From Haliotis asinina (taxonomy: Eukaryota > Mollusca > Gastropoda > Lepetellida > Haliotidae), in assembly GCF_037392515.1 (NCBI RefSeq), contig NC_090280.1:22449118-22513117 (forward strand): a stretch of 64,000 bases of DNA. Reading direction: 5' to 3'. Each line of letters begins with the position of its first letter. Position 1 is the stretch's first letter. This document shows, in pieces, positions 33,736-43,407 of this stretch. A program made the position numbers and the translations under genes. The notes under the pieces are model-generated. The model made no database searches. It was not told the DNA's origin and saw nothing but the letters and a program-made list of their open reading frames with translations.

Positions 33736-34685
33736 GGCGATAAAATTATTCTTATTTTACTGCATGAGTCTGAGGTTTGCTGAGTTAGAGAGCGTAACAA
33801 ATATACAAACCATTCACATCTTTGTATGTAGAAGCTTTCTTGGAGTGAAGACATTGACACCAACCTACACAGTATTGGGTATATGTGGCAGAAATCCTTT
33901 GTATATTCTTACATTTAAATGTTCCATGAAATATTGAATTAGAGTATTATATGTACCTAATTTAAGATAGCATATTTAATGCAAGTGGCAAGAATACAAT
34001 GTTCGCTTGAACCGGACTCTCACTCCCATCGCTTCTGCAGTTCTAAACCTAGAAGTTATACTTTCTGAAAGGGTACTTTTGGCAGCATACCTCAAGTAAC
34101 TAACAATTGCAAAATACCCTAGGAAGAGAAGTGTCAGACAGGAATTAAAGACAGGAAACAGAAAGCAGTGGTGGTACTAGAAGAGCATGTCTTTGATGAC
34201 TGGACGTGTTAATGACAGACTGGTAAATAAGTGGAAACATGAAGTAGTTGGAATACATATTTTAAGAACCAGTATGTAATGACGTCTTCCTTCCTGGTCA
34301 TTAACAATCTATTACGCCCAGCTCCATTGAAAACTGCCTCGTGCCTTTGTCCGATCTGAAACCACGTACAGTTAAAATCGTTTTCTGTGCCACAGTACAG
34401 AAATACACAGCTGTATCGTATTCGAAGGGTGTTATTTCACATTCCATTTGTAAGTTCAGCATTTATCATCCAAAACTGTGTACAACAGGAGATATGGATT
34501 GTGTCAGATCAGACAACATCTCCTAGGAGATATCATTTTAACAGTAGATTTTGCACAAAGCCCTGACAATGCTATGACGTCATGAACTCGATAACGTCAC
34601 AATGTTATGACATCGATGCACCGGAAGTCTGATGGCAGTGCAGTCTTCAGACATGTACAGTTTTCACTGAAAACTAATCAAGAAT
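33736..34685. repeat. 950-bp block duplicated at 47430-48378
   Basis: Nearly identical to 47430-48378, including short indels. It lies upstream of unit 3's 3' end, as the other copy lies upstream of unit 4's. The right edge of similarity is at AAGAATG (34679), where the second copy jumps to sequence homologous to 36011. Confidence 0.85.
34330..34560 (-). pseudogene. Decayed V-set-like Ig exon (copy 1)
   Basis: The minus strand reads L-C-K-I-Y-C, then after two adjacent stops (34463-34468) M-L-N-L-Q-M-E-C-E-I-T-P-F-E, then Y-D-T-A-V-Y-F-C-T-V-A-Q-K-T-I-L-T-V. D-T-A-V-Y-F-C is the textbook strand-F motif of V-set domains, and K-T-I-L-T-V resembles strand G. No strand-C Trp is seen. It differs from the receptor V exons (D-A-G-T-Y-Y-C), so it is a separate relic. 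The match could be chance but has several elements in order. Confidence 0.4.
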
Positions 34686-35189
34686 GATTTTGGATGACAA
34701 ACAGAATCTCACTCTCGTGTTTACTGATATCAATTATATCAATACCCGTTGGTAAAGGTGAAAATATCCTTGCCAAGCCTCGGATATTTGTTACTTTATC
34801 AACTTGTGTTGATATATTTGATATCAGTAGACATTTCGATGAGATTCTCTATTTTTTTACCAGAGTGGTTGACTGATATCTGCAGGAAACGGGTTGTTAA
34901 CAGTTGTTCAAATGTCAGCTGGTGTTAAGCTACAGATCACGATACGTCAGTCCTAAGACAAATACCTCCTGAGGAATACATTCTAGGTAGAGTGATACCA
35001 ATCCGGAAGTAGGATAGCAGTAATGTGAATTCCTGTATAATGTGGGACATCTGTTTGAAGTAATCTGGTTGATCAAATTTGCAGCATTTAAAACGAAAGT
35101 AAAACTTTTAAAGCATTTATAGAAGACATAAAAACAACGATTTAACGATTTTTAGCGATTCTTATTGAATTGTGTCTGAGAGTGTTAGT

Positions 35190-35240
35190 CCGTGCGTGCG
35201 TGCGTGCGTGAGTGCGTGTGTGTCCACGCGCGCGTGTGCA
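35190..35240. repeat. GTGC microsatellite
   Basis: GTCCGTGCGTGCGTGCGTGC followed by GTGTGTCC and CGCGCGTGTG. Alternating purine-pyrimidine. Confidence 0.85.
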
Positions 35241-35440
35241 TGTATGTTGAGAATGGGTATTATATTTATGTAGAGTTTTATTTGAGGTGCTGACAATCAA
35301 AAGATCACAATCGGAAACCGATCTGTTACTTATGATTTATGTAATTAAGAAATTGTGGAGCCTTAGCCGACAAGCCCATCCATTTAGCTCATGTGCAAAT
35401 TACCATGTGCAATCCTTTTATGTGTGTAGTGTTTGATATA

Positions 35441-35845
35441 TAGAGAAACCTAAACTATGTCCCATGTAATACCTTATTTATCAAACGAGTGAATGGTTTG
35501 GTATCTAAATCGCTTTCGCTCGTTAGATACCGATGCCATTCACGAGTTTTATAAATATGGTGTTACGCGGGACACAGTTTCGTATTTTATTTATTACTCA
35601 CCCGGCATTAGCAAAATAATATCGAGCAAAGTACTTCTTTACTAGGAATTCCACGAGTGTGATGACACTAAGCTTTCCGAGAGTCAAGCAAGGTCTAATG
35701 CTATTGTGACCGAGGTATTAGCACGTCATAACAATAAAACACTTTGACGTCATACGTACGCCATCACGCGATGTTATCACACAATGTGTAACTTTCTAAA
35801 ATTACCTAACAGTGATATCTACAACGGATGAGTAATAAAATGTCG
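35441..35845. mobile_element. Foldback element with long hairpin
   Basis: The hairpin at 35449-35582 has arms of about 58 bp: AAACTATGTCCCATGTAATA ... GGTATCTAA pairs with TTAGATACC ... TGTTACGCGGGACACAGTTT across a 14-base loop. A second inverted pair is ATTTTATTTATTACTCA (35583) with GAGTAATAAAAT (35830). Unit 1 lacks it at the matching place (about 18645), which sets its bounds. It is non-coding. Confidence 0.65.
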
Positions 35846-35989
35846 ATCGGTGTGTTGAGAAAGCATAAGAGTTAAATCTTTCTGATAAAACAGGTTAAAG
35901 CTATATTGATTGAAAAATTGTGTTTTCACATTATCTCTGTTGATGAAATAAAACATAAGTTTCGTGAAACGAAAATAAAAGGTTTTAGC

Positions 35990-35995
35990 TTTATT
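35990..35995 (-). terminator. Candidate poly(A) signal of unit 3
   Basis: AATAAA on the minus strand, about 510 bp past the stop at 36505. Same place as in unit 2. Deleted from unit 4. Confidence 0.35.
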
Positions 35996-36149
35996 AATTG
36001 AATAAGAATGTTGATGCTAAATCAGTGTTGTTAATATACTTTGATATACATCAGTTAAGCTCAGAGACTAATACCAGTACAATCCTCTGTTAAAAATGGC
36101 ATCGTGGAAAACATTTCCTGTTGTTGGGTGATTAGTAAATGAAGTACTC

Positions 36150-36540
36150 TTGTTTTGGCAGCTGAAACGTTAGCTTGTTGAGATGTTAAACTGTATAGGC
36201 TCTGTTGAAAAGTGGAGACACGTGCAGATGTGGAACTGTACCGTCAGTTTAGGTTTCACCTAGTACTGTGGTCCTCTGCTGAGGAAGATGAAGGATGGAA
36301 AGACGTGTAGATGTGGAACTGTACCGTCAGTTTAGGTTTCACCTGGTACTGTGGTCCTCTGTTGAGGAAGATGAAGGATGGAAAGACGTGCAGATGTGGA
36401 ACTGTACCGTCAGTTTAGGTTTCACCTGGTACTGTGGTCCTCTGTTGAGGAAGATGAAGGATGGAAAGACGTGTAGATGTGGAACTGTACCGTCAGTTTA
36501 GGTTTCACCTGGTACCGAGGTCATTTGTTGAGGAAGATGA
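36150..36540. repeat. 83-bp tandem repeat, about 4.5 copies (unit 3)
   Basis: The phrase CCGTCAGTTTAGGTTTCACC recurs at 36241, 36324, 36407 and 36490, exactly 83 bp apart. The repeat includes the end of the coding region and runs on into the 3' untranslated region. Since 83 is not a multiple of three, extra copies fall out of frame. Confidence 0.95.
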
Positions 36541-36688
36541 AGGATGGAGAGACGTGTAGATGTGGAACTGATCCCGCAGGAGTCGTTCGTAATCGTATAG
36601 GGGTAAGACATCGTTGTTGGAAGCACGAGGTACATCACTGAAGTCACGGGATAATCTCTCTGCCATCACAGTGAGATATTCACCACAT
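36505..36688 (-). CDS. Terminal cytoplasmic exon with ITAM-like motif (unit 3)
   Basis: 184 nt from phase 2 to TGA. G-E-Y-L-T-V-M-A-E-R-L near the start, then Y-D-YERLLRDQFHIYTSL (YxxL-x7-YxxL), then H-P-S-S-S-S-T-N-D-L-G-T-R. The same length as in units 2 and 4. Tyrosines at all three positions (YLTV, YERL, YTSL) are kept in every copy while neighbouring residues vary. Confidence 0.78.
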
Positions 36689-37031
36689 CTGTAATCACAA
36701 CATTACACTTATGTTACACTTGCCCATAGGTGCATGTATTTTTCTTTCAAGCAGTGTGCAGCGGAAATCACCTCCTATAAACCACTTCAACTATGGTCAT
36801 AGATTTCCAAAACATTTTAAGCAAATTGTGCATCAGTTACATAGATACATTTGCTACTTTCTCTGTCATTTCCACAGGTAATCGATGCCGGCGTTTATCT
36901 AAGATTTCTAAAGATACGTTGACTAAATGGTCTTTGACACAGAAGACAGCAACCGTTCATATGAAGATTTGTTCACTAGTTATTACGATGACTGACTCCA
37001 GCACTTAAGATAAAAACATGAAAACGTGTAC

Positions 37032-37047
37032 CTGTTGTCCTGGTTCT
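37032..37047 (-). CDS. 16-nt microexon 3 (unit 3)
   Basis: E-N-Q-D-N + AG, TTGCAG acceptor, donor GTACAC (not GTACAT as in units 1 and 2). Confidence 0.5.
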
Positions 37048-37174
37048 CTGCAAGTAAAACAAAAGACTTGTACATTTCTAAACGGATCGATTCATCCAAC
37101 ACTGAGTAACAGTAAAGAATTAGTCGCTCTCAGACTAGTCCATCAACATGACCAAAACCAGAACACTATAAATA

Positions 37175-37500
37175 TGGCTATACTCATATGGGGAATCGAA
37201 CCTGCGTCTGTGGCGTGAACACCTTATCCACTGGCCTACCAACCGCTCCAATACTGAATAAAAGAATCAAAACAACTTCACAAACTAAAATGAGAACAAA
37301 ATATTGCAGCACGTCAAGGTGAACCACGGATATGCCCGTATACCGTTCGAGGCTGCATTCAACAATATCCCAGCTAGACTACGCTTGTCTGATACATGCC
37401 AGACTTGCCGAGAACACCCAGTGGTTGATATAAAGAGCGTCGATATACGCAACTGGGATACGTCGGAAAAACATGCATAATCAACCAGTGTTTCTCACCT
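37175..37500 (+). repeat. Old SINE-like repeat with tRNA-like head (unit 3)
   Basis: Reverse-strand tRNA-like part with A-box-like TAGGCCAGTGG and B box GGTTCGATTCC at 37175-37250. The degraded body follows to about 37500. Confidence 0.5.
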
Positions 37501-37643
37501 GTTGTAACATTGGTTGTTAAAGACAAGTTCTGACCAGGCCCTCACGTTGGGGTATTTTTTTGTTGGTTGTGGTGTGTTGGGGATTGGAGGGGTGGGGGTT
37601 GAAACTTACATTGCATGCAAAAATATTCATGCATTCTTTGTAC

Positions 37644-37760
37644 CTTTCACGTCCTTGCAGACAAGAACAGTGACTGCTGCCACCACAACTGCCACAACAG
37701 TCAGCATAATGGAGTAGATAGCTACGATGGGGACGATGTCGTCTACGTTTGCATCACCTT
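37644..37760 (-). CDS. Transmembrane exon TM2 (unit 3)
   Basis: 117 nt, 1-1. E-G-D-A-N-V-D-D-I-V-P-I-V-A-I-Y-S-I-M-L-T-V-V then A/V-rich span to V-L-V-C-K-D-V-K. Only conservative changes against the other units. Confidence 0.76.
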
Positions 37761-38285
37761 CTGATGCAAGACAAAGATGACACATATCTGTATAAAGTAT
37801 GATAATTCATGTGACAATATAGCGACGTATTTCACCATGGTGTATTTTCTAGTTCCTGTTTAAGCACTGATTAACTTTATGACATAAATAATGTCAACTG
37901 ACAAAATAGTATTTTGCTCTACAAGAACTATGACACAATAAAGTAAACAAGCGATGAGTAAGGAAGAATTCACCGGGATGACCATTACAGCTCTCCAGAC
38001 TAGTGGATCCTTTTCCCCAATACGACCCATCACCAATATCTGGTAGTGCTTTATGAACATTGAGAAATGTCATAACTATTCGGACATCTAGAATATCCGA
38101 CTTTATTTACAATATTATAGCTATTCTATTATGGCTATTTCAGACTAAATAATCGGGGGGAGGGGGGGAGGTCTCTTTGGTTGGTTTGAGACACGACTAC
38201 TGTTCCAGGCTTCAGATACTAGACAGTTCGAGCTACGTTTCATCATAAAATGCACGGCGCGGCAGTTCGAGTTTCACAGCCGTTC

Positions 38286-38500
38286 CACTGTCTGTAATCG
38301 AGTATGGAAGAGACAATCCAATGACCAACAGCATGACCATCGATCTGCGCAAATGGGAACAAATGATATGTGTCAACCATGTCAGCGAGAACGACGTGCC
38401 GATCCTTTTAGTTGCCGCTTACGACAAGCATAGTCGACGTTTATGGCAAGCATGGGTTGCTGAAGACTATCTACCATGGACGTGTAAGAGTTCTTCAGAC
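38286..38500 (+). repeat. SINE-like repeat copy
   Basis: Orthologous to 1478-1696, with CATCGATCTGCGCAAATGGG and TTATGGCAAGCATGGGTTGC retained. Confidence 0.7.
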
Positions 38501-38779
38501 AGGAGATAATTCGAGCTACGTTTACTCGACATATCAGTACCCTATACGACAGTTCGAGTTTCACAGTGGTTACACATCATGCTAGTTGTTAACCTTCAGA
38601 CACCAACCTTCTATTTCCTGGTAGCTCCCATCGTTTTCATTTTCCCTGTGATACGACACCAGACTGATAAACGTGAACATTGAACGTGAGCATAATGAGA
38701 GGAAATTATTAAGCTGTGGCACACTCTCAGTTCATATCGCGCTTCAAGTCGTGTACAGTTTTGCCTGGTTGTTTTGTTG

Positions 38780-38945
38780 TTTAGCGCCGCACTCAGCAAT
38801 ATCACAGGTATATGTCGACGGTCTGTAAATAAATGGTTCTGGACCAGATAATCCAGTGTTCAACGGCATAAGCGTCGATCCCGTTCGTCAGCTTTTACGA
38901 CAAGCATGGGTTGATGAAACCAATTCTAGCCTGGATCTTCACGGG
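38780..38945 (+). repeat. SINE-like repeat copy, internally deleted
   Basis: Orthologous to 1983-2150 and 21497-21672. Confidence 0.7.
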
Positions 38946-39010
38946 TAATTACACCTAGGTCGTGATGAAATATTTATTCATCTTACTTGAAGATTGATGA
39001 ACATACTCAC

Positions 39011-39032
39011 CGATGACGAGCACATCCTCTCT
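39011..39032 (-). CDS. 22-nt microexon 2 (unit 3)
   Basis: E-R-G-C-A-R-H + CG, identical to units 1 and 2, donor GTGAGTATG. Confidence 0.55.
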
Positions 39033-39378
39033 CTGGAAGTTTAAAGTGTGTGGGAACAATTATACATACAAACTTAAAGTATATATTTATTTCTTACACA
39101 CTGATATTACCATTTTTCTCCATTTAGAAGTTTAAGAGTTTAAGAGATACTTTACCTCATACGGTATGAGTTTCAGGAGATGGTCAATCAGTGCTAATAG
39201 TTGTCAGAATTTTAAAATGTTGATATACCTTTAGTTTTGTATGTTGACAGCTTACCAAAAGTCCAAGACTGATTTTCAGACATTCTACATAACACTACCC
39301 TTTTAAAAATTCGTATGACCTGTTTAACGTCATCTGATTTAACTGACGTGACGTACTAGAATGACGTCCAGCACCAAC

Positions 39379-39434
39379 CTGCTATCTCCTCGTAGCCTCC
39401 ATCTGTGTCTGCGTCACGGGTGTATGTGACAACG
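39379..39434 (-). CDS. Cytoplasmic YEEI exon (unit 3)
   Basis: 56 nt, 2-1. V-V-T-Y-T-R-D-A-D-T-D-G-G-Y-E-E-I-A, the same protein as unit 2 with silent change. Confidence 0.66.
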
Positions 39435-39829
39435 CTGGGGAAAGGAAATGTAGAAAGTGGTTGGAATCAAGGATATTTAGAAAAACAATCCGCTTTCCTC
39501 AGACACAGGATCTTGCAAAGGACAAAATAGCTGTTACACTTATATGCATGAATGTGTTCACAAAAAGGATAAGCAAGTTCTGCCTTATCGGTAGTTCACG
39601 CTCTTATAACATTTGCCTGAAAGAACGAAATCTTTGTGACAAGAACAGCTCATTAACGATGTGCCATTAATTCTGCTTGGGCTTATGCTCCACATATACT
39701 GCTACTAATAAGTCAAATATAGCTAATCAAATCACTGTATTTGTGATTAAGTGTTTCCACAATACCCTTGAAAAATAGCAGCTACTACAAAATTTTAAGT
39801 CAGCTGTTTACACATTTTGCCTTACTCAC

Positions 39830-39851
39830 CGATAATATGTGCATCCTCTAC
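39830..39851 (-). CDS. 22-nt microexon 1 (unit 3)
   Basis: TTTCAG|22 nt|GTGAGTAAG, reading G-R-G-C-T-Y-Y + CG. N of units 1 and 4 is Y here, adding a tyrosine. Confidence 0.55.
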
Positions 39852-41199
39852 CTGAAACAAATAATTTTATGTAAATAATGACATATGCACAATGTTAGAT
39901 GAAAAAAATAAGATAAACGATCCACCATTTGCTGGAAATCACCTTTTCACCTGCAAATCGCGTGAAAATGCATAAAACTTGGCGTTTTCACAACACATTG
40001 TCAGATCAGTCAACTGTGTACCAAAATCACACCGAAAGTTTTAACTGCACCAAATTGTTGATTTTGGCACAACACGTGATCGAGCACATCTTTGACAACC
40101 ATTTGTCCCGCCCGAGATCGCCACATTGTCTTCACTGATTTTTAAGGAACAGGTTCAAGCGAGCCTCCAGGACAGATATTACCATTCATGGAAGAAGCGA
40201 CGGTACGACAGTGATTACGTCAGCTGGGACTGCGTGCGCATAAGCATTCTGTTTACTGACGAGTCCGGATTTATCTCAGCCATGCGTATACAAGGATCAG
40301 AGCGACGTGGACAGCGTAACGCTGATTGCTGAGTTCAGCAGGGTTGAAGGAAGCGTAATGATTTGTAGCGAGATTGGTAGTGATGGCAGGACACATGTGC
40401 ACGTCTGTCATGGTCGAGTTACAGCTCAAACGAATACGTACTGAGAACAGCAGTTGTTCCTGTTCCCAACGCCTTCACATTTTGCAGCAGGATTATTTAA
40501 GTGATGGCCATACCCGTTAATGACACTGACTGTGAAACTTTTAAGCGCGTTTGGAAATGAGTTTGACCCCCTTCAACGTTATCGTTAATTCATGTTTGCA
40601 CTAAACTGAGAATGACTACTTTTGATTTTACGTGTGTTTCAATCTTGTTTGGCGACTTCGGTTTCAACAGGGACAAGTTCTTTTCTTCGTTTATCACGGA
40701 TATTCAACGTTTTATCCCAGTGATGCGTTTCTAAAGTAGTTCAGAATACTTTCACCGCCTTCTCTTACAATCTGTCCCCTCTCTCAAAACCTTCCTAAAA
40801 GCCGGTCTCAGATTCCATCTCCCCACAAGAGACTTGGTCTTCTTCCTTGATGAATAGTCACCATCAAGGACACTTTTACATTTAATCAAGATACACCACA
40901 GACACGTCACAAATCACACCTAGAGAGAATCACTTAATATAGGTAGGACAAAATCATCATTTCCTTGAAAATGTATCACATGTCAGTATGAAGTGAAATA
41001 ATTATCAGCTAGCTTTCTACTGAGTATGGGTGGAAATAGACATCAGACGCTACATGCAAAGGTATTATAATATGTTTTGCAGACAAAGAAGAGGCATGAA
41101 ATCAATACTTATTAGTATTGTTTAACATTTCTATAGGAGTATATATGTATGTGGGTTGTGGGGTAAAACTGTTTAAAGTACTACTCTGGTAACTATCCG

Positions 41200-41250
41200 A
41201 CGTCCCCTTTCCCCCTTTCCCCCTTTCCCCCTTTCCCCCTACCCTCTCCC
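41200..41250. repeat. CCCCCTTTC tandem tract
   Basis: Five near-perfect 9-bp CCCCCTTTC units, a polypyrimidine/polypurine tract just after TM1. Unit 4 has a remnant at about 53650. Confidence 0.85.
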
Positions 41251-41264
41251 CCACTCTAGTGACG

Positions 41265-41355
41265 ATGCACTCAACACATACACATACACACACGCACACA
41301 CACACACATACATACACACATACGCACACGCACACACGCACACACGTACACACTG
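41265..41355. repeat. CA-rich microsatellite (unit 3)
   Basis: (CA)n with CG and TA interruptions, 90 bp. The Cys/Val-rich minus-strand frame through it is an artefact. Confidence 0.85.
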
Positions 41356-41467
41356 CGATGAGTATCTGTAATTACTGAACCAAAGTAGTCAAGAAGTGTT
41401 TGTGAGAGAGGCCACTTCACGTCCCTCTCGAGTTCTAGTCATTCACTATCACATCACACCGTATTAC

Positions 41468-41590
41468 CTCCACGTCTCTGTTTTCTACAAACAACAACTA
41501 TGACGACAACGGCGATGACCACGATCAGGACGGAGCAGACAGCAGCCACGGGGACGATGGAAACGACACCAGATTCACTAACCTCACGGA
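41468..41590 (-). CDS. Transmembrane exon TM1 (unit 3)
   Basis: 123 nt, 1-1. V-R-E-V-S-E-S-G-V-V-S-I-V-P-V-A-A-V-C, I/V span, V-V-V-C-R-K-Q-R-R-G. Q replaces the H of units 1 and 2, as in unit 4. Confidence 0.82.
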
Positions 41591-42054
41591 CTGAAACATT
41601 TAATATGGACAATATTCAGTTCAGTATAGTATAATCATGTTTGCTTTTTCCAAAAATAACATCCAAGATACTTTGCTTTATTTAAGGTACATGATGTGCT
41701 TACAAAATACCAGAGATATCATTTATACCAGGATTACAAATATAACCAGGGCTGCACCGTATCTACGAATTTGAGTGGGTGAGTGGATGAGTGAGCGGGT
41801 GAGCGGGTAAGTGGGTGGGTGGGTACGGGTGAGTGAGTAAATCAATGAAGTTTTATGTCACTTATACCCCAGTCACATCATGCCTCGTCAGAAGATTTTA
41901 ATTAGATTCATGACATGTCAAGTGGGTTCACCCTTCCGATGTTCATCTGAAATAACACTTTCAAACTGCAATAACACCAGTTGCGTTCTCGATACAACAC
42001 CCATCAATCCATTTTCATACACGGATCCAATAATAATGGTCAAGTTGCCAGTCA

Positions 42055-42130
42055 ACCAGCCAGTGAGCCAGTCAGTCCGTGAACCAGTCAGTCAGTCAGT
42101 CAGAGCCAGCCAGTCAGTCAGTCAGTCAGT
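42055..42130. repeat. CAGT microsatellite (unit 3)
   Basis: Imperfect CAGTCAGTCAGT with CCAG interruptions in the Ig3-TM1 intron. Confidence 0.8.
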
Positions 42131-42861
42131 TATGCGACTTTAGGAACAATACCCCAGTAACATCACTTCACTTCAGGAGACTTTAATAGACATATTAAAT
42201 GGGTTGCCCCTGCCATGTTCATCTGAAATAATCTTTCAGTGGTGCACTGCAAATTCACAACAACAACATCACTGTCTACGTCAGCTCAACAACAGACCAT
42301 GCAACGTCGGAAACATCAGCGTTCTCATTTGTGCAGGCGAAGTTGTAAAGAAACGGAAACATGCGAAAAGTGTCGATATGTCACATATCAAGAGACAACT
42401 AGGATTCCGAGTCATCTGTGCCGCTTGATTTCTTTTTAAATTTTCGAATTAACAAAAACATTTGGAGAAACACTTTTTGGAGAATCTGAACTTACAAAAC
42501 ATTGTCGTGATATTCACATTAGATTGACCCTCGTACAAATAATCTTGGATTTCATTTCATATCTGCTCATAATGAAGCTAAATAAAGTTCACAATAATAA
42601 CAAAGTAAAGCTAGTAGAGATTGAAATTACCACTCTTCGATAAATAGTCCATTAAACATTAACATCATGTATTTTGTCATAAAATGAAAAATTAGTCATG
42701 AACCCCTGATTACGGGTTGATATGGTTTTCTGTTAGTGGTTGAATCTTTGGGTGCCATTACTGTTGGTGTTCCAGCGGGTGTTCCATAAGGTTAAGGTGA
42801 ACAGAAAGGCAGGCGTCATCCATGTTATGTTATAGATTTCATTCTTGAAGTGTTGACTTAC

Positions 42862-43128
42862 AGAAGACCTCCAGTGTCAGGTTCCGTGATGAACTTCCAT
42901 GGCTGTTGTTGACGTGACACGTGTACTGTCCAGACACAGACACATCTACAGCTGGTATGTACAACACAGCCTCCCTGTGTCCTGTCATGACCACCTGTCT
43001 GGATGTGTCCCACCAGGTTACAGTGCAGGAGGGGTTACAGTCAGCAGAACATATTACTGTTACAGGTTTCCCTTGTTCTACCTCCGGCTTATCCCTTGCG
43101 CCTTCAAAGTGTACCTGGTCAGGTCCAT
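42862..43128 (-). CDS. Third Ig domain exon (unit 3)
   Basis: 89 codons, 1-1, open. G-P-D-Q-V-H-F, V-T-V-I-C-S-A-D-C-N-P-S-C-T-V-T-W-W, I-P-A-V-D-V-S-V-S-G-Q-Y-T-C-H-V. The extra Cys pair (C-x3-C-x3-C) is intact. Acceptor is TTACAG rather than TTGCAG. Sequon N-L-T in the last strand. Confidence 0.87.
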
Positions 43129-43407
43129 CTGTAATGCATGTGAGATGGTCAGCTAACATCGGAAATCTATTTCTCAGATATAAGTTTGCGTCTGTGACGT
43201 AAATGTAAACAGTAAAGACAAGCTTCTTGGTTTGGCCTGTGGGATTCACACTAATGACAAACCTCCATGTCTCGTATCAAGTTGTGTTTTCCTCCCACAA
43301 TAAGTACAGGCTACAGCTGGGACACCGTTGTAACTCACTCACCCACTGGGTTGCTATGTGTAACTCTTGACAACATATCCGAGTGACCTTACAGTGACGT
43401 CATACCA

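Noticed and set aside
34341..34526. Plus-strand 61-codon frame conserved at 48035-48220
   Set aside because: Conservation reflects the recent block duplication; substitutions change residues freely in this frame. The minus strand has the recognisable motif.
36295..36501. Plus-strand frame with repeated V-x-L-Y-R-Q-F-R-F-H-L-V
   Set aside because: Translation of the 83-bp tandem repeat on the wrong strand.
41102..41353. Cys/Val-rich minus-strand frame
   Set aside because: A product of the (CA)n microsatellite in the TM1 intron.
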